Notes: generated by a model from the letters alone, not told the origin. Positions 40,720 to 54,395 are shown, counted from the stretch's first letter. The stretch: DNA of 64,000 nucleotides from Lophius americanus (GCA_037951165.1 JBBDHG010000061.1:1-64000), one strand, 5' to 3'. Made by a program: numbers and translations.

Positions 40720-42955
40720 GGAGACAGGAGAAAACAGGTTTCATCTTAGTGTGTGGGTTTCAGACTGCTTTACGTTCCCTGTGAGTATACGTACTCAGAC
40801 AGTAAAAAGTGAGGACAGTGTTTCCGTGGCACGTCTCCGCTGAGGTGTAACTCAAGGGCATGACATTGATTTATGCTAGCAGCAAGCGGCCCTGCTCCTT
40901 TCACTCTCGGAAGCATCAGTCGGATCATCTCCTGCCTGCTGCCAGTCACGCTGTGTGTGGAGGTTTGGAAGATTAAAACACACAAACACTGATCTTTTCA
41001 TCCCAGTGTCATCTTTCCCTGAACTTTTCCATTATCTCCGTCTTCTCCTTTCCTGTTCTTGGGAGTGATGTGATGCCACAGCCGTCGTGATGCATTAAAC
41101 ATCATGCCCTAACATTCCTATGAAAAAAAAATTGAGTTTCAAACACAAAGTGAAATGTATCAACTAGAATAATTAATGGTTGCGTTTGTTTGATGTGTCA
41201 CTGATGAAGGAACAGAAACGTTGCCATGTAATTCAGACCGCTAACGGTTCCCATGACGTCTACTTTTCAGGCTCACTTTTCTCTGAGATCTTTCTGACTC
41301 AATTTCTGATCTTTCTGAGGTGTTCAGTTCAAATCTAACCCCCCCCTTCCCAAATTCAACCACCCACTGGCCTTCTGTGGTGTCAAGGAATCCTATCATT
41401 TTAATTTCCCTGAAAGAAGATGAACAAACAGGACTTCAGAATTCACATAGCTTTCATTTACAAAGGTTCTTCATTTTTTTTTTCTAACAGGTAGACTTTT
41501 TAAAAGTATGTTTGCAGCCAAGAACCAGAACACAATATTTGTTTGGTTTGCGCCTATATAGTAATGAAAACGGAACTTAAAAAAAGTCTGCGAAAAAGTA
41601 GTCGGTTTCTTAATTTCTTCAAGTTCTAATTATCTTCAGTACATTTTTTTTTTAAATAAAGCTGGGATCGATTTAATTACTTTATTGTCTTTACTTTAAC
41701 TTAAATCAACAATTACAAATGTAATGTGACTTTTTCCTCTTCCATTGACTTGAAATCTGAATACTGGTTATAAAACGTTGTTTACTGGACTTTTTCTGAC
41801 ATTTATAAAAAAAAAAATCTAATTTATTGTAGTAAAATTTTTGGAGTCATCTAGGACTGATATTGTTCAGAATAATAACCAATACCATTGCAGTACCCCA
41901 ATGTACCGTTAGGGTTATGCATACCTCTATTCTTATTTCCATTTTCAAATTAAAAGATTTGAGCATTTTCTCTGGCATCTGACTGTTTTTTCTCAGTACA
42001 AATGTGTTCAAATTCACATTAGTTCACTCTCGCCCATTCTCAAGAAAATCTACCACCTGACAGGTGTGGCATATCAAACTCTGATATAAAAATAAAAATC
42101 ATAACTTTATAGCTTTAACTTTAAGTGGACACAGGAAATAAAACCCTTCTAAAACAGATCATTCTACTTCTTAAAGCTTAAGTTAATTCAGAGAATATAA
42201 TTCTGATCAGACCCACAACTGCAGAACCCAATTTATATCCCGTTAGCACAGGACCTCCAGACCCAGGCTCTTCACCTGTGTGACTGTCTGAGACAACCTT
42301 CCAGGCAGCTGATGTAACAGTTTCTGCACAAGCTGTCAGAAACTGTCTCAGGGAAGCTCATCTGCATGCTCCTTGCTGCCACCGGGTCTTGACCTGGCTT
42401 CAGTTTGTCATCGTCACTGACATTAGAGGTCGAATGCTCACCTGTGATGGCATCCGACAGATAGCGTGTAGGACCTTGTGTGGGTGAACGATTTTCAGAT
42501 GTTAACATTGCGAACAGTGTTCTGTCGATGTCATGAATGTCACTGCATTTTGACAGCCGGCAATTTCAAAATTCAACCTTTACTTTACGTCATTCAGACT
42601 ATGTACCAGACGAGTGAACACAACAGAACGTAATTATGTTGTAATCAGCTCCACAACAACATAGATAAATCTGTACATAAAGTGATAAAGCTCACAGGCG
42701 CGGGATGATTACGGCGGTCAATCGTCACAATCAGGCATCATGGTATGATTACACATGGTGAGGAAAAGGCACCCTACAAACAAAAAAAACCTAAAAACTT
42801 TGGATATTGCACAGGTAAGTCATGGGAGTGGTAGAGAATATAAAGGGGGTTTACTAAATGCACAAAAATAATGTGACTAAATCCTGAGATCAGAGCATCA
42901 TAGTACAAACCACATGGACCTGTATCCTTGTAGCATGTTAGAGGTTGGGGTAGAA
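40720..42955. other. Intergenic, nothing recognised
   Basis: No open frame with a recognisable domain, no RNA gene and no repeat of known family. Confidence 0.5.
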
Positions 42956-43245
42956 GTTCTCTTTCTCTCTCTCTCTCTTTGTCTCTCTCTCTCTCCCTTT
43001 TTTCCTTCCTTCAAACCCGACTGGTCATGGCAGTAGGCCCCCCAGCCTGTGTCTTGGATCTGCTCGATGTTTCTGCCCGTAAAAAGGCAGTTTTTTTCTC
43101 GCCACTGTCGCCTAGTGCTTGCTCACAGAGGAATTTGTTGCGTCTCTTTAGATAATTATATAAAGAGTCTGGTCTAGACCTGCTCTTTTCTTGAGACGAC
43201 TGTTGTTGTGAATTGGAGCTATATAAATAAAGATTGATTGACTGA
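42955..43245 (+). mobile_element. Fish interspersed repeat, non-LTR-like 3' end
   Basis: A CT-rich lead (42961-42995) then GTTTCTGCCCGTAAAAAGG, CTCGCCACTGTCGCCTAGTG, CTTGCTCACAGAGG, GTCTGGTCTAGACC, TGTTGTGAATTGGAGCTAT and a terminal ATTGATTG run. This string of motifs is very common in teleost genomes. The short terminal repeat fits target-primed reverse transcription; the family name was not recalled. Confidence 0.75.
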
Positions 43246-46200
43246 CGATGGAAGTTGCAACCATCCCAGATTGAGCATTGCCCCCATACTCTCCAGAGAT
43301 GTCACCTTTTGAGCACAGTTGTGAATATCTGGATTGACGTGTTAGGTCCGGTCCATCTCCCATACCAACTACGGACAGGCACTAAAGAGGAGTGGACCGA
43401 CATCAACGACCTCCTCCATGAAGGATGTGGCACTACTGGTGTAAGATGGTGATCAAAGCAGACATTGACTGGTTGTTTGGGTCAGGAATCAGCTGACTTT
43501 CAGTAAAGAATCTCTGTATCGCTTTGAGCCAGGTGTCACAATAGTTAAACCGATGTTAGCATATCCACAGGTGCTTTACAGATAGCTCGCTCATTTACGG
43601 CCTCCTACACTGGGTCGTAGCTCTTCATTAGTGAGTCAATTTTCAGAGATAAAGCTGATACATAACATCCTATAAAAGAATTCTTTCAGCATATTGAGAC
43701 TATCTGTGGTGACTGTAGACTACAATGGCGGTGTGTTAGACCCGTTGTAGGAGGAATAGGAAAAAACCCCACAGAGCCACAGTAAGGGGTTAATAGGACC
43801 TATGGGTAAAGGGGGAATGTAGGTGTCCCTCGTGCATCTGAGGAAAGACCACCGTCTTTTTACGGCTTAATAAAGTCGATATTGCAAATAGCCATTTGCA
43901 GCAGACGGTGACTGTGTATCGCCCAACACTGCTAGGAAATACCTGAGGTACTTTTTAAAGCCTGTGGGTTAAACGTACGCGCACAAACCATTGAGAGCAA
44001 AAACGACACTCCCATCACCCACCTGGTGGACATCCCATTACATGAAATAAACAATAAAAGACAAGAGTTGTATATAGATCATTTATTTATATGTAAATAA
44101 TATGTATAACATGTATAACATACCCTCTCACCAAATTACCCAGACCCCCCGCCCATTCAACACCTTGCTCATTCCATTATTCTCCTCATCCGTCTTTCTC
44201 TTGTCCACTAACAATATCCATTGTGTTTCCTCATCATTGTCATTTCACTCTGAGCTCCACGTTGATTTCTTTCACTGCCTCTTTCCTCCTGTCTTTATTT
44301 CTCTTCTACCCACCAACACTGGCTGAATAATCTTTCAGCTCTCTCTCTCCGGCTCTCTCTCTCTCGCTCACTTTCTCTCCCCCCCATTCCTTTATAAAGA
44401 GAATTGGCCTGAGGGCATTTCTGTATGTTTTTGTCTGTTCCACTTGGAGAGCCAGAGGCCGTGCCGACAACAAGGCCAGCATGCACCACGCACTCTGTCC
44501 CTGTTTTTATGCACGATAACCCCTTCAGACTTTGTGCTCATTGGTTTAAAAAACCAATGTGATGATGATGGATCCTGGTTTAAATTGGGAAATGGATGTT
44601 TGAAGGTACGACATTCTGTGTTAGTCGCTCATTAATGGCCTATTGGAGAATTGAATAGAACCAGTTCTAAGGATCAGATGTTCTCACCGATTCGACTGAA
44701 ATGTCCGTGTTGCTATGACACGCTTACCTCTGAAGTGCAGGAGAATAAGGAGGCTTAGAAGGAGGCGATGAGAGTGCACTGGTGTGATGCCTTCAATGTA
44801 ACAGGGACACACACTTTCCTGGAAATTAAGAGGCAACGCTAACGACATTATATACTTCAGGTGAAGTGCATTTGTAAACCCAAAATAGTTTGAATATTTA
44901 CCAAAGATATGGATATGATTTTCTCCTAGGCCATTACCTGCACATTTTATGGGATGCCTGAGTATTTCCAGAGACATGAGATTAAAAATCAGACAATGTT
45001 GTCCCACATTTGAAATGAAAAGCACCATGAAAAGGAACATCGACATGAGCAAATTGATCTGCATGGATGTAAGGAGGCAGAGTTTAATGTATTTCAGTCA
45101 TTTAATAATAATCCAAATGGTTAGAAAGCAACAGAAAAGGTAGAATGGGGTAATGTTTAAAATGAGACAAGGCTTTCCAAGCAGACAAACAATAACCACA
45201 GGGTGCAAACAAGATTAATAACACTTCACTTTACTTTAGTAAAGGCAAAATGTACTTTACTATGTTCTCTAGCGTAGATGGTTTAGGATGAGGTCATTCT
45301 ACTTTATACTTAAAGCTATGAGGTCAGTCGATTCGAGTCGACTTTTCATAAGATCATCCTGCCTTCAGATTGTGACAATTATTTTTCCAGATAATCAAAG
45401 ACACATTTGAAAATAGTTTAGTTACTTCAAGAAGTAAGAGAATTTTCTTATAACAAAATAGTTTTTTTTTTAAACATTTGAAACAGTAAATTGGGAAATA
45501 CATGGTTTTCACTGGACAGGACAAGTAACTTTGGCTGTCAGGCAAAGAAAGTACAGTAGAAAGTACAATTTATCCCTCTGACATGTAGGAGAGTAGAGAT
45601 ATAAAATGGAAGAAAAAAAAACACCTCCTCAAAAAAAGTGATTTATAATTATAACCTTGATGATGTTGATTCTCTTCAAAACGTTCTAATTCCAACTACA
45701 ATATTTCTCTGAACCTAATTAAGTGTGTTTTTTTTAAACGAAGGTTTGCATCTGCAACAGAAAACATGTCTTAATGGCATCCTTAGAATCAGAACATATG
45801 AAAAGTTAAACATGACCACAAAAATATCCTCCCATACTTACATGCTTTTAGGATTCCAAAACTACTTCCTGTTTGATTGTTGAGGCTGTCTTGTAATTTT
45901 AATGTTTGTGATATTTATTACAGAGAGAGCATGAGGTTAAATTGAAGAGAAACAGGCTGAGAAAAAAATGCATTGATGGCCAGGATTACCCCAAACATTA
46001 TATTATATTTAGTAATATTGTGGCTTGTGTTGACAGATAGATCGGCGTCTCTGGACTTTATTCAAAAGAATCAATGGCGCTCGGCGCCCGCTGAGTCTGT
46101 CGACTGTTGGATATTTATGGCTGGAGGTGTGTGTGTGGTGATTATGTTAAATATATCATCAGGATTTGGACCAGCATTGGTCATCATCAGTCAAATAAGG

Positions 46201-46350
46201 TTTTGTCCTTTCTTCACAAAAGAATTGATCACAGATCACAGCTTCAGTGCGTGACACAGAGAAAAGTTGGGAAGGGATCCGTTACGACTCGAGGGGATTT
46301 CCTGAGTGTGTTGCACCTTTCATTAGATTAGGCTAAAGTTTATATTAGCA
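43246..46350. other. Intergenic, nothing recognised
   Basis: AT-rich with a CT-rich stretch near 44340. The longest open frame (126 codons, minus, 44684-45064) has no recognisable motif. Confidence 0.5.
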
Positions 46351-46351
46351 A

Positions 46352-46640
46352 AAAAGACCCCAATCCCTTGCGTTGTTCAAACATTCCCCAGGATTAAACT
46401 TCTAACATTCAAGAGGCTCATTGATCGTCTCAAAAATTCCAATATTGACTACATCTAAATATTTCTGTGAAAACAGCAATATGATCTGAGATAAGATCCC
46501 GCAGTTAATGAAAAATGAAGATGAATATAGTTAATTATTTTAGTTATCTAGTTTTAGTTAACTATTTTTTATTCTGAGCTCAGTAATAAAACAAAACAGA
46601 TTTATTTTGGTCAATTCATATGAGCTAAATTTAGACACAA
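46352..46640 (+). repeat. Unnamed interspersed repeat, copy 1 (partial)
   Basis: CCCCAATCCCTTGCGTTGTT at the start and TTCATATGAGCTAAATTTAG near the end match the fuller copy at 61965-62265; the middle is diverged. Confidence 0.5.
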
Positions 46641-46684
46641 TTGGACTTATTTTGGGAGGTTATGGATGAGTTTTTTTTACTAGA

Positions 46685-46853
46685 TCTCCACCTCCTCTCC
46701 TCTCCTCCTCTCCTCCTCTCCTCTCCTCTCCTCCTCTCCTCCTCTCCTCCTCTCCTCTCCTCTCCTCTCCTCTCCTCTCCTCTCCTCCTCTCCTCTCCTC
46801 TCCCCTCCTCTCCTCTCCTCCTCTCCTCTCCTCTCCCCTCCTCTCCTCCCTTT
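46685..46853. repeat. Polypyrimidine CTCCT-type satellite, 169 bp
   Basis: Uninterrupted C/T on the plus strand, built from 5-bp CTCCT and 8-bp CTCCTCTC units. Long arginine/glutamate frames on the minus strand are artefacts of this tract. Confidence 0.95.
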
Positions 46854-47329
46854 CCAAATCCTTTGACTTTCAGTTCTGAAATTCTGCAATTCCCCTCCAG
46901 ATATGTTTCTTTTATTTGAAAAGCAAAGTTTAATTAACTTCTTTTATTACGACTCAAAGCACATAATAAAAGAAGTATTTTCCAAATGGAGAGCAACAAA
47001 ACGAAACATGTGCAAATAGACTACTTGAAAAGCCAATTAAAGAGATATTTTAATCAGTGAGTCGTTCTCACAAAAGAAAAAGCATTTATATATGTGTAGT
47101 AATACCTGAATCGACCCAACATAATGTTTATATTAGAGGGTTCTCAGAAAGTACATGCATCCTCTTAGAGAATTTACAAATCCTCAGACGATGACATCAT
47201 ACTGCTACGTGGAAAATCACCATCGTCACAACAAGTCACAAGGCATCTTTTTAACAAATGCGAACAAAGGTGTCTTTATTGTTCATCATTTTTATTGGAC
47301 CATAACATTCACATATTTTATCGGTAAAA

Positions 47330-47680
47330 GACAAGAGTGTAACCCGGCCAACGCGGCGTACCCGGGAGGACGGGTCTCTCCCCGGGACACAAAGACCTTA
47401 GCTGCTTACATTGCACTTTAGTATTTCTACTGCACTACCGGCACTGTTGTACATAGGTAGATTTAAGTATTGTGTTCATGAATATATAGATATTTATATT
47501 TATGGTATTTGTCTATTTAATTTTTTATATTGTTACCTTTCCCAGGGATGTTTTATATATATATATTTTTTTTATTTCTTAAGGAGAGAGAGAAACGCCA
47601 TTTCAATTTTCTGTATGTCCTGCACATATAGCAAAAATTGACAAATAAAAATCTTGAATCTTGAATCTTGAATCTTGAAA
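47330..47680 (+). mobile_element. Non-LTR-like 3' end with TTGAATC tail
   Basis: A GC-rich piece (47341-47390), then TTGCACTTTAGTATTTCTAC and TGCACTACCGGCACTGTTGT, and a terminal AATAAAAATC plus 7-bp TTGAATC repeats at 47651-47679. A short 3' tandem repeat after AATAAA is a retrotransposition hallmark. Family unknown. Confidence 0.55.
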
Positions 47681-47850
47681 GCCCCCAGTCCACTGCGTTG
47701 TACAAGCATTTCCCCTGATTGAAAACTTAAAATTAAAAGTGAAGTTATGTTTGAACCCAGTGTTTTAAATTTATTTTATAACTCCCCCTAGTTAGTAAAT
47801 TATATACATATATATACACATTATATATAAATAATTATATATGTTAATTT
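47681..47850 (+). repeat. Unnamed interspersed repeat, copy 2 (partial)
   Basis: GCCCCCAGTCCACTGCGTTG then TACAAGCATTTCCCCTGATT and AAGTTATGTTTGAA match the first third of the copy at 61965. It abuts the TTGAATC tail, so the retroelement probably inserted in it. Confidence 0.65.
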
Positions 47851-49194
47851 TAGAATGTGCAGCTTTCATAAAAAAAAATGAAGTAGTAATGTAAGCATGA
47901 AGCTGCTTACGTTAATGTGACATGCACCTGTAGGCTGTTCATACACCTGTTTTCTGAGGAGCAGCTGCACCTGACTGCACAAACTGATATTGGAAACAAC
48001 AGTCTTTTCTTACTGTTTTATGACGTCAGAAAAAAGTAGGGCTACAGGTCGTTTAAAGTTCTTTTCTTGTTAATGTTGTTAATTGAAAACCAACTGATTT
48101 TAGATATAATTTGTAACATAAAAGAAATATAGCTTTCTGGCCTTTGTTGATACCTGTGAATAAAAACTTTTCTTTGGAAATGATTCTAGGAAACTATGCT
48201 TATAGAGATGGAGATATTTAAAAGAGTTCTGCTGATCTATTTTAAATTGAATCTGTAACATGAGTATTATCTGTTCCATTGGTTTGTTCAGAATTATATC
48301 AAATTAGTAAATTAATAATAATAAAATGATCATAACACCTCAGATACAACATGTCCAATTTGAGTCCTGGTTCGCCCTTGATGTGGTCTCCATCTTTAAT
48401 CTCCGTTATTGAGATTTATTTTTTCATACCTGTGGTTTCATCCAACTAGAGGGATGGCAGGGACGTTGTACTTCAGCAAATTGCATCACTAACTTTAAAG
48501 ACATCTCTGCCGGGGAGCAATGCTTTTGTTTTAGCTGCTGTCGGTTGTTATTCAGTCCTCGCACAAATCACTTATGCTCATGCTTATATTTTTTGCAACC
48601 AAATGGGCACTGAACAAAACAGCCTGCGGTGCCACAGAGTCACTTTGCTGTGTTGCGGGCGGGAGGAATGAGCACAAATGTCTGTGATAGCGTACAAATT
48701 GCTCTGCCTTTTGTGATTCTAACTGCCACAACAATTCATCCGCGTCTCACCACTTACGGTATAAACATCTCCTCAGTAACTGGACAAAACATCAGTTGAT
48801 TGAATTAAAAAAACAACAAAAAAAAACTTGGTTGGCTAAAAAAAAATGACACTTTACTGGCACAAATTATTTGCTGTCTTTCCTTTGATAGATGGTCTTT
48901 TTTTCCCCGTAATTACTGGATGTACACGTTCTGAATGGTAACTCTGCAAAGGCGCTGATTTGAATCGTAAACAAACTGCAACTCAACGATTGCCTGCTTA
49001 AAAGTTTAAAATTGTGATTAAAAGAAAGATGGGAAAGTTTCTGAGGCAAATTAAGATCTTGAGTTAAATTAAACTTTAAAAACAAGGTCATGGTTGATGC
49101 TTTGAAGTGTTGTAAAATTACATATCTATAGCATACATATACATATATAAACTATATCATCATATATATACTATATCTCTGTTCGATGAACAAA

Positions 49195-49445
49195 CTGGAA
49201 CAAAAAGCCGGTTTTATATTTCTGACGCGATGGGGGTGATTTGTCTCAAAAGGTTTTCGGCCGTAATTTCTGAACTGGTTATAGTCCAAGTTTAGTTAAT
49301 AATAATCGACTCGAAAAGATTTATCCTGGGTTTATCGTATTTTACTGTAATAGTTCATATTTTACTCACTTTGGAGAGCTTTCTTTTTTTAATTCTGCAA
49401 AAAACGTTTTTTTCAGAAAATAAAAGGGATTTATAATATGCTAAT
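49195..49445 (-). repeat. Unnamed interspersed repeat, copy 3
   Basis: The reverse complement of the 61965 copy is recognisable: TTTGTCTCAAAAGGTTTTCG, CGTAATTTCTGAACTGGTTA, TAGTTCATATTTTACTCAC. Confidence 0.65.
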
Positions 49446-50189
49446 GAGTTTGTGACGCTGATCGGTAGCAAATATAATGTGATAAATATCCAACCTGTAA
49501 CCTGTGGTATTGTGTCCCAACAGTCTGGAAAGAGAAAGTAGGGCTTGACAATAATTCCTCCCTCCATGCATTAAGGTGGAATTAAGGTGGAAAAATCTTA
49601 AAACCTGGGTTTATATGGCCAAACTGTAAAGACTGTTTATTGTAATAATTACCCATAAACATGAGTGACTGGAGGCACCAGTGTCATTCCTCACCTCTCC
49701 GTCTGGCTACCCTTGTGTTTTCTCCCGTCTGCACACTTGTGTCTATTATCCCTTCATCAGCCTTTGTGACATGCTGCTTGCCTCGTCTGGCGATAATCGT
49801 TTCACCTTTCACCTTATTTTACCCTTCACCTCTCTGTGTATATTTTGCTGACACATATGGCATTTTGTGGTGGTGTTCAGGCTAACATGTATGTTTCGGC
49901 ACGACTCTTATCGCATGTTCTTCAGTGACAGAATTTATTGAAATAAATCCATCCATTGGCTTTGACTTCGGGGAGATATCTCAGGGTCTCCCGTCAGTTG
50001 AATATGGCTGGGGCATCTCTACAGGAACCTCCTTTGGACCCCAAAATAGATTTCCAAAACCTTCAAAAGAAGGTAATTTTGCCTGCTTGACCCTGCAATT
50101 TCATTCTTTGGGTCACTAACCAGACCATAGGTGAGAGTCGGAATGTAGATTGACTCATAAACTGAGTGTTGCCTTTGAAGTCAGCACCA

Positions 50190-50700
50190 AGATATGCTGC
50201 TGATGTCCATCTCCCCATCACTCATGAACGAGACTCCAGGATACTTAAATACCATCACATGAGGCAGCAACACACTCAAACCTGGTGTGAAAAGTGCCTC
50301 AGGGAGGTGATGGCTCTCCTGTCAGACGTGTCGGATTCAGCTGTAAAGCCCTCAGCATGTACAGAGGAATAACAAGCTGAGGAACTGCATAATCTGCAAA
50401 TAGCAGAGATGCAATTCTAAGCGTCGCAAACCAGACACTCTGCACATCTTGGTTAGATCTTGTGATCCTGGCCATGAAGATCACAAACATGATCAGAGAC
50501 TCTGGGCAACCTTGGTTAAGTCCAGCCTCCAGCCTCCAGCCTCCACTGACGACATGTTTGTCTTTCTGCAGAGAATACAGACACACTTTGGTCATATAGG
50601 GATGGTTTGTAGAAACAGCAGCACTACCCCAAGTTCCTATAGTTCTCCCCAATGAACTCCTGGGACACACGTTCATAAGTCCTCTTAAAATTCACCAAAA
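50190..50700 (-). mobile_element. Decayed Rex3 (RTE-clade) retrotransposon fragment
   Basis: On the plus strand this is the antisense of the Rex3 reverse transcriptase: GCATAATCTGCAAATAGCAG, GGCCATGAAGATCACAAACA and TCAGAGACTCTGGGCAACC, the last at the site of a standard Rex3 PCR primer. On the minus strand GLNQGCPESLIMFVIFMARI and SLLFADY match GLRQGCPLSPILFVIFMDRI and SLLFADD. Stops and frameshifts are present; inactive. Confidence 0.8.
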
Positions 50701-50745
50701 ACATGTATTTCGTTGAAATCCACAGTCTAAAGCCGGATAGCTGCA

Positions 50746-50788
50746 TCTTCTTCTTCTTCTTCTTCTTTTTCTTCTTCTTCTTTCTTTC
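50746..50788. repeat. TTC microsatellite
   Basis: TTC run with interruptions passing into TTTC units, just downstream of the Rex3 relic. Confidence 0.9.
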
Positions 50789-51473
50789 TTTCTTAATTTG
50801 TGAAAAGGGTTTGAAGGAATTTGGAAGAAATACTTCAAACCAGTGGTATGTGTATTAGTTCCTTATGCTGTACCCATCTAGTAGCATAATGCTGACGCGA
50901 TGTCGTCTCTCTGTGCACCTGCTGTTTGATCAGGATGAGCCGGTGGATAACTGTCTTAAGCCTCTATCTTCATAACCTCAAATCTGATGACATCACCGTG
51001 AAACTCCCCCTTGTTTGCTTTGCTTATCTGCAGGATAAGATACTCCTTTTCTGTTAGCAGGTAGAGCGAGGAGGATGAGAGGTGTTGAGGCTGAGGCTTT
51101 GATGAAGTCTGTGATTTACCTTATCGAATACTAATGACTAAACTGGATTCCATCTTCACTTTCCTTTGCCTACTTCATAAAGTTAGTCATACAGAATGTT
51201 GCTTATAACAGCTTGTTTAAACCAATATATGTATACCTACCTGTCTTGTTTTCAGTAGGTAAACCTGCAGTACATTAACTAAGGATTGTGTTACAAAGCA
51301 AGTTCAATATATCCTGGCTTCACTTAACTTAGAAAGCCCGATTTTGCTCTGTAAAGGCCATTACACTGCAAACAGCCAGAAAACTTAATATGTTGTGTTT
51401 TCCTGTTGTGATGTGTTCCAAAATTAGGATTGTTTTGATGTCAGGAACAAAGGATCTTTGGTAAACATCTTTC

Positions 51474-51509
51474 CATATGCTACATATATGGAAATATATG
51501 TAGCATATG
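51474..51509. repeat. 36-bp palindrome with 16-bp perfect arms
   Basis: CATATGCTACATATAT and its exact reverse complement are separated by only GGAA. Confidence 0.95.
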
Positions 51510-51910
51510 TAGAATATGCTTCTTCTCATCCGCATGCTGTTCGTGAGTGAGAGGACTTAGCTCTGCATTTCATTTCTCACATAGGCTGCAGGAAAACGGG
51601 AGGGTTTCACACTATGGAGAACCACAGTGAATCTATATGGGGCATATGGATAATTCTCGTTAGAATAGCAAATGTTTTGTAATGATTTGTTTAGGAATTG
51701 CATTATCCTGTCAGGGAATCAGAGTCGGCAGATGTGGGGAAGCTTGTATGTGCTCCTCTCCATGTTTCCAGCTGAGAGCTAAGTGGCGACTCGGTAATTA
51801 CCCGGTTTACATCAGAAATGTAATTACACCCCTATGGGAAGTTACACATTTGAGTGTGCAGAACGCAGGAAGAGGGGCAGAGGGTGTGGATGCTCTCCCG
51901 TGTATGTGTG

Positions 51911-51913
<3 letters not shown>

Positions 51914-51982
<69 letters not shown>
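51914..51982. repeat. GT microsatellite
   Basis: About 34 GT units in the gene-poor downstream region. Confidence 0.95.
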
Positions 51983-51984
<2 letters not shown>

Positions 51985-52499
51985 CATCACAAGTACGTAA
52001 ATGAAGTGGGCACCATTTTACGATAAGGTAACCCTTATGATGGGTTTAATAATGTTAGAATCAGTTAACTACTTAGGTTGTGATCATTAATAAAAACTCA
52101 TTACAGAAAAAGGGCAATCGTGTTCGGTTGCTTGCCAAATAGTGAGCCTAAGCCTCAGATTGGTTACTTAGCTTTCTTTATCCTCTCTATCAGCCGGCAT
52201 CATCTGAATCTGTTGATCGCCGAGTTAATTCCTCTCGCTTCCATGCTACTTCATTAAGGAATTACTGACAATAATAACTGGGAAGAGAGAGATTTATTGT
52301 GGATTGTAAACCATTACAAGAACGTTTGCACAGGACTGGATGTTATATTATTGCACTATTACCACCTACATTATCGTCCATACTGAGTGAGTCATTTGGT
52401 GTGACTACCTGAAGCCGCCATGACGACACTTCTTCAGTATATCAATCTAACATAGAGTGAACCTGTGCCGATTGTTGAAAATTGGCCATGATTGGGTTA

Positions 52500-52745
52500 T
52501 GTAATATATAATATAATTGGTTATTAAGAGAAATATAAAGTGTTTTTATCTCAAAAGGTTTTTAGGCCATAATTTCTCAAGTGTTGGTCCGACTTAGTCC
52601 AAATGTGTTGCATATGAATCGACTTAGAAAGATGTATCGTGTATACATGGCGTTTTACTCTAATAGTTCGTATTATACTCCACGGAGAAGCTTTTTGTCC
52701 GAAAAACAACTGTTTTTCTGAGAGAACTTCACTTTTAAGTTGTGG
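52500..52745 (-). repeat. Unnamed interspersed repeat, copy 4
   Basis: TTATCTCAAAAGGTTTTTAG, GCCATAATTTCTCAAG and CTAATAGTTCGTATTATACT follow copy 3 in order and spacing. Confidence 0.6.
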
Positions 52746-54200
52746 AGTTCACTCATACACTTCTTGTACAACGCAGGGGATTAGTGGCTTTTCTGGGATA
52801 TACCGTTGCTGTCGGGGATGACAGCATAGGCCCGGTTGTATAAAGGTACTGTGATGGGTTACTGGGAAGATCCTGATCTTGCAGAGCAGAATGATATCTG
52901 ATTAAAGCATCCAAACACCATTTAAACATTACCGCTATAACAGCATTAATAATAAGGAGAACATAATAGAACTTCTATCTGTTTTGACATTTTAGTAGCT
53001 GGTATGCGAGAAAAAAACAATGCTGCTAGAATCTCATATATCAAAATCTCCCACTGGGATATGGCTAATTACAGACGCTCAGCTATTATCAGTGGATAAG
53101 GCATGGAGCAACAATTCTGCGGACCACATTCAAATCACAAAATGTCTGGAGGTGGTGATCGCTGGAAATTTGTATTGAATTAGATTTTAAAGAGAAATGG
53201 AGAAATGTTATATTGAATGGGGGATTGGGGAGTAGAGGCAGTCAGAGTGGAAGTAATTTTAAAGAATGATCTTTCATCCTTGAGCTATTACATCAACCGG
53301 CTGAAGACATTCGGGAGTGAATTTTACCCACACTCACATATTCCTTAGCCCACATATATAATCGAACACAAAGCCATCCAATTACAAGCCATGGCCTTAA
53401 AATGCGGATATCATTGAATCTCAGTTGTGTCTGTTTTGGTTTGGTGTTTCGTAATGAACGCCCCAAGTCTCCCTTTTTATCTGGCTGAAGAGAGGAATTT
53501 CACACAAGCACACAGCATGAGATGAAGAAACGGTTTCAGGTAAACTGAGATGACGGCAGGAATCCCAGTCAAAAGCCTACCACCGCTGCTCAATAGATGT
53601 AACATTTGCAACAACACCTTTTAAAGAGAAAGATAGAATATAAAAAAAAAGTTTCATCATCCCTTTATGGAATTTTGCTCTTGATTCCGTATGGCTTTGT
53701 CCTGGCGGATACGGCACGCATGTGGCAGACGGATCCAATACTTTTCTGAAAATGTTTACATAAAAGTATTGCAAAAATCAAGTACAATAGACACAGAAAG
53801 CAGAAGGGATGCATCCTGTCTGCACACATTCCTTTCCTTTTCTTTGACGCTCTTAAGTGATTTTGAATTTCGCCGAAGTAGACCTCCCCATTTTGTTTCG
53901 CAAAATGAAACAGATCTTTACTGGAGGAAATAGAATGTATAATAATGCATGAGAACGGTGGAAATGCTTTGCAAATGTTTCAAAAGGCATGAAAATAACT
54001 CAAGGTGATTGCGAGGCATAATGATACCCATGATGCATTGAAACGTTGAGTGATCTGTAGCGCTGTAATATAGCTTCTTATGTTTCTTAGCTACACGCAG
54101 GTCACTTTGCGTCACGCGTTCCATAATACCTCCAAGTATGCATGTCTGCAACCTATATCTACAGTTGATGTAGGGATGAAGAATGTCACAAATGTATTAA
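52746..54200. other. Intergenic, nothing recognised
   Basis: No recognisable coding sequence, RNA gene or repeat. Confidence 0.5.
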
Positions 54201-54395
54201 GGTGGATGATCATGAAGGGCTCTTAATATAAGAATGAGAACCTTGAACTTTGAAGATTCAAAATTCAAGAAATTGATAGGAAGCCAATGTAAAGAATGTA
54301 GGATGGGTGTGATGTGAGTCAATTTTCTGGATCTATTTATCAGCTTTGCAGCTGCATTCTGAACTAACTGAAAATTATGTAAAAAGACTTGTTCA
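54201..54395 (-). mobile_element. L2-like RT internal fragment
   Basis: Minus-strand reading FQLVQNAAAKLINRSRKLTH, then ITPILHSLHWLPIN and FKVLILILRALHDHPP. This is the LQLVQNAAARLL...HITPVLxSLHWLP block of L2-clade RTs. It lacks palm and C-terminus on both sides. Confidence 0.75.

Noticed and set aside
46641..46919. Long Arg/Glu or Leu/Ser open frames on both strands
   Set aside because: Produced entirely by the CTCCT polypyrimidine satellite.
50299..50676. 125-codon minus-strand frame as a novel gene
   Set aside because: It reads as decayed Rex3 reverse transcriptase (GLNQGCPESLIMFVIFM, LLFADY).
51474..51509. Palindrome considered as a microRNA hairpin
   Set aside because: The stem is only 16 bp with a 4-base loop, too short for a pre-miRNA, and no known seed was recognised.
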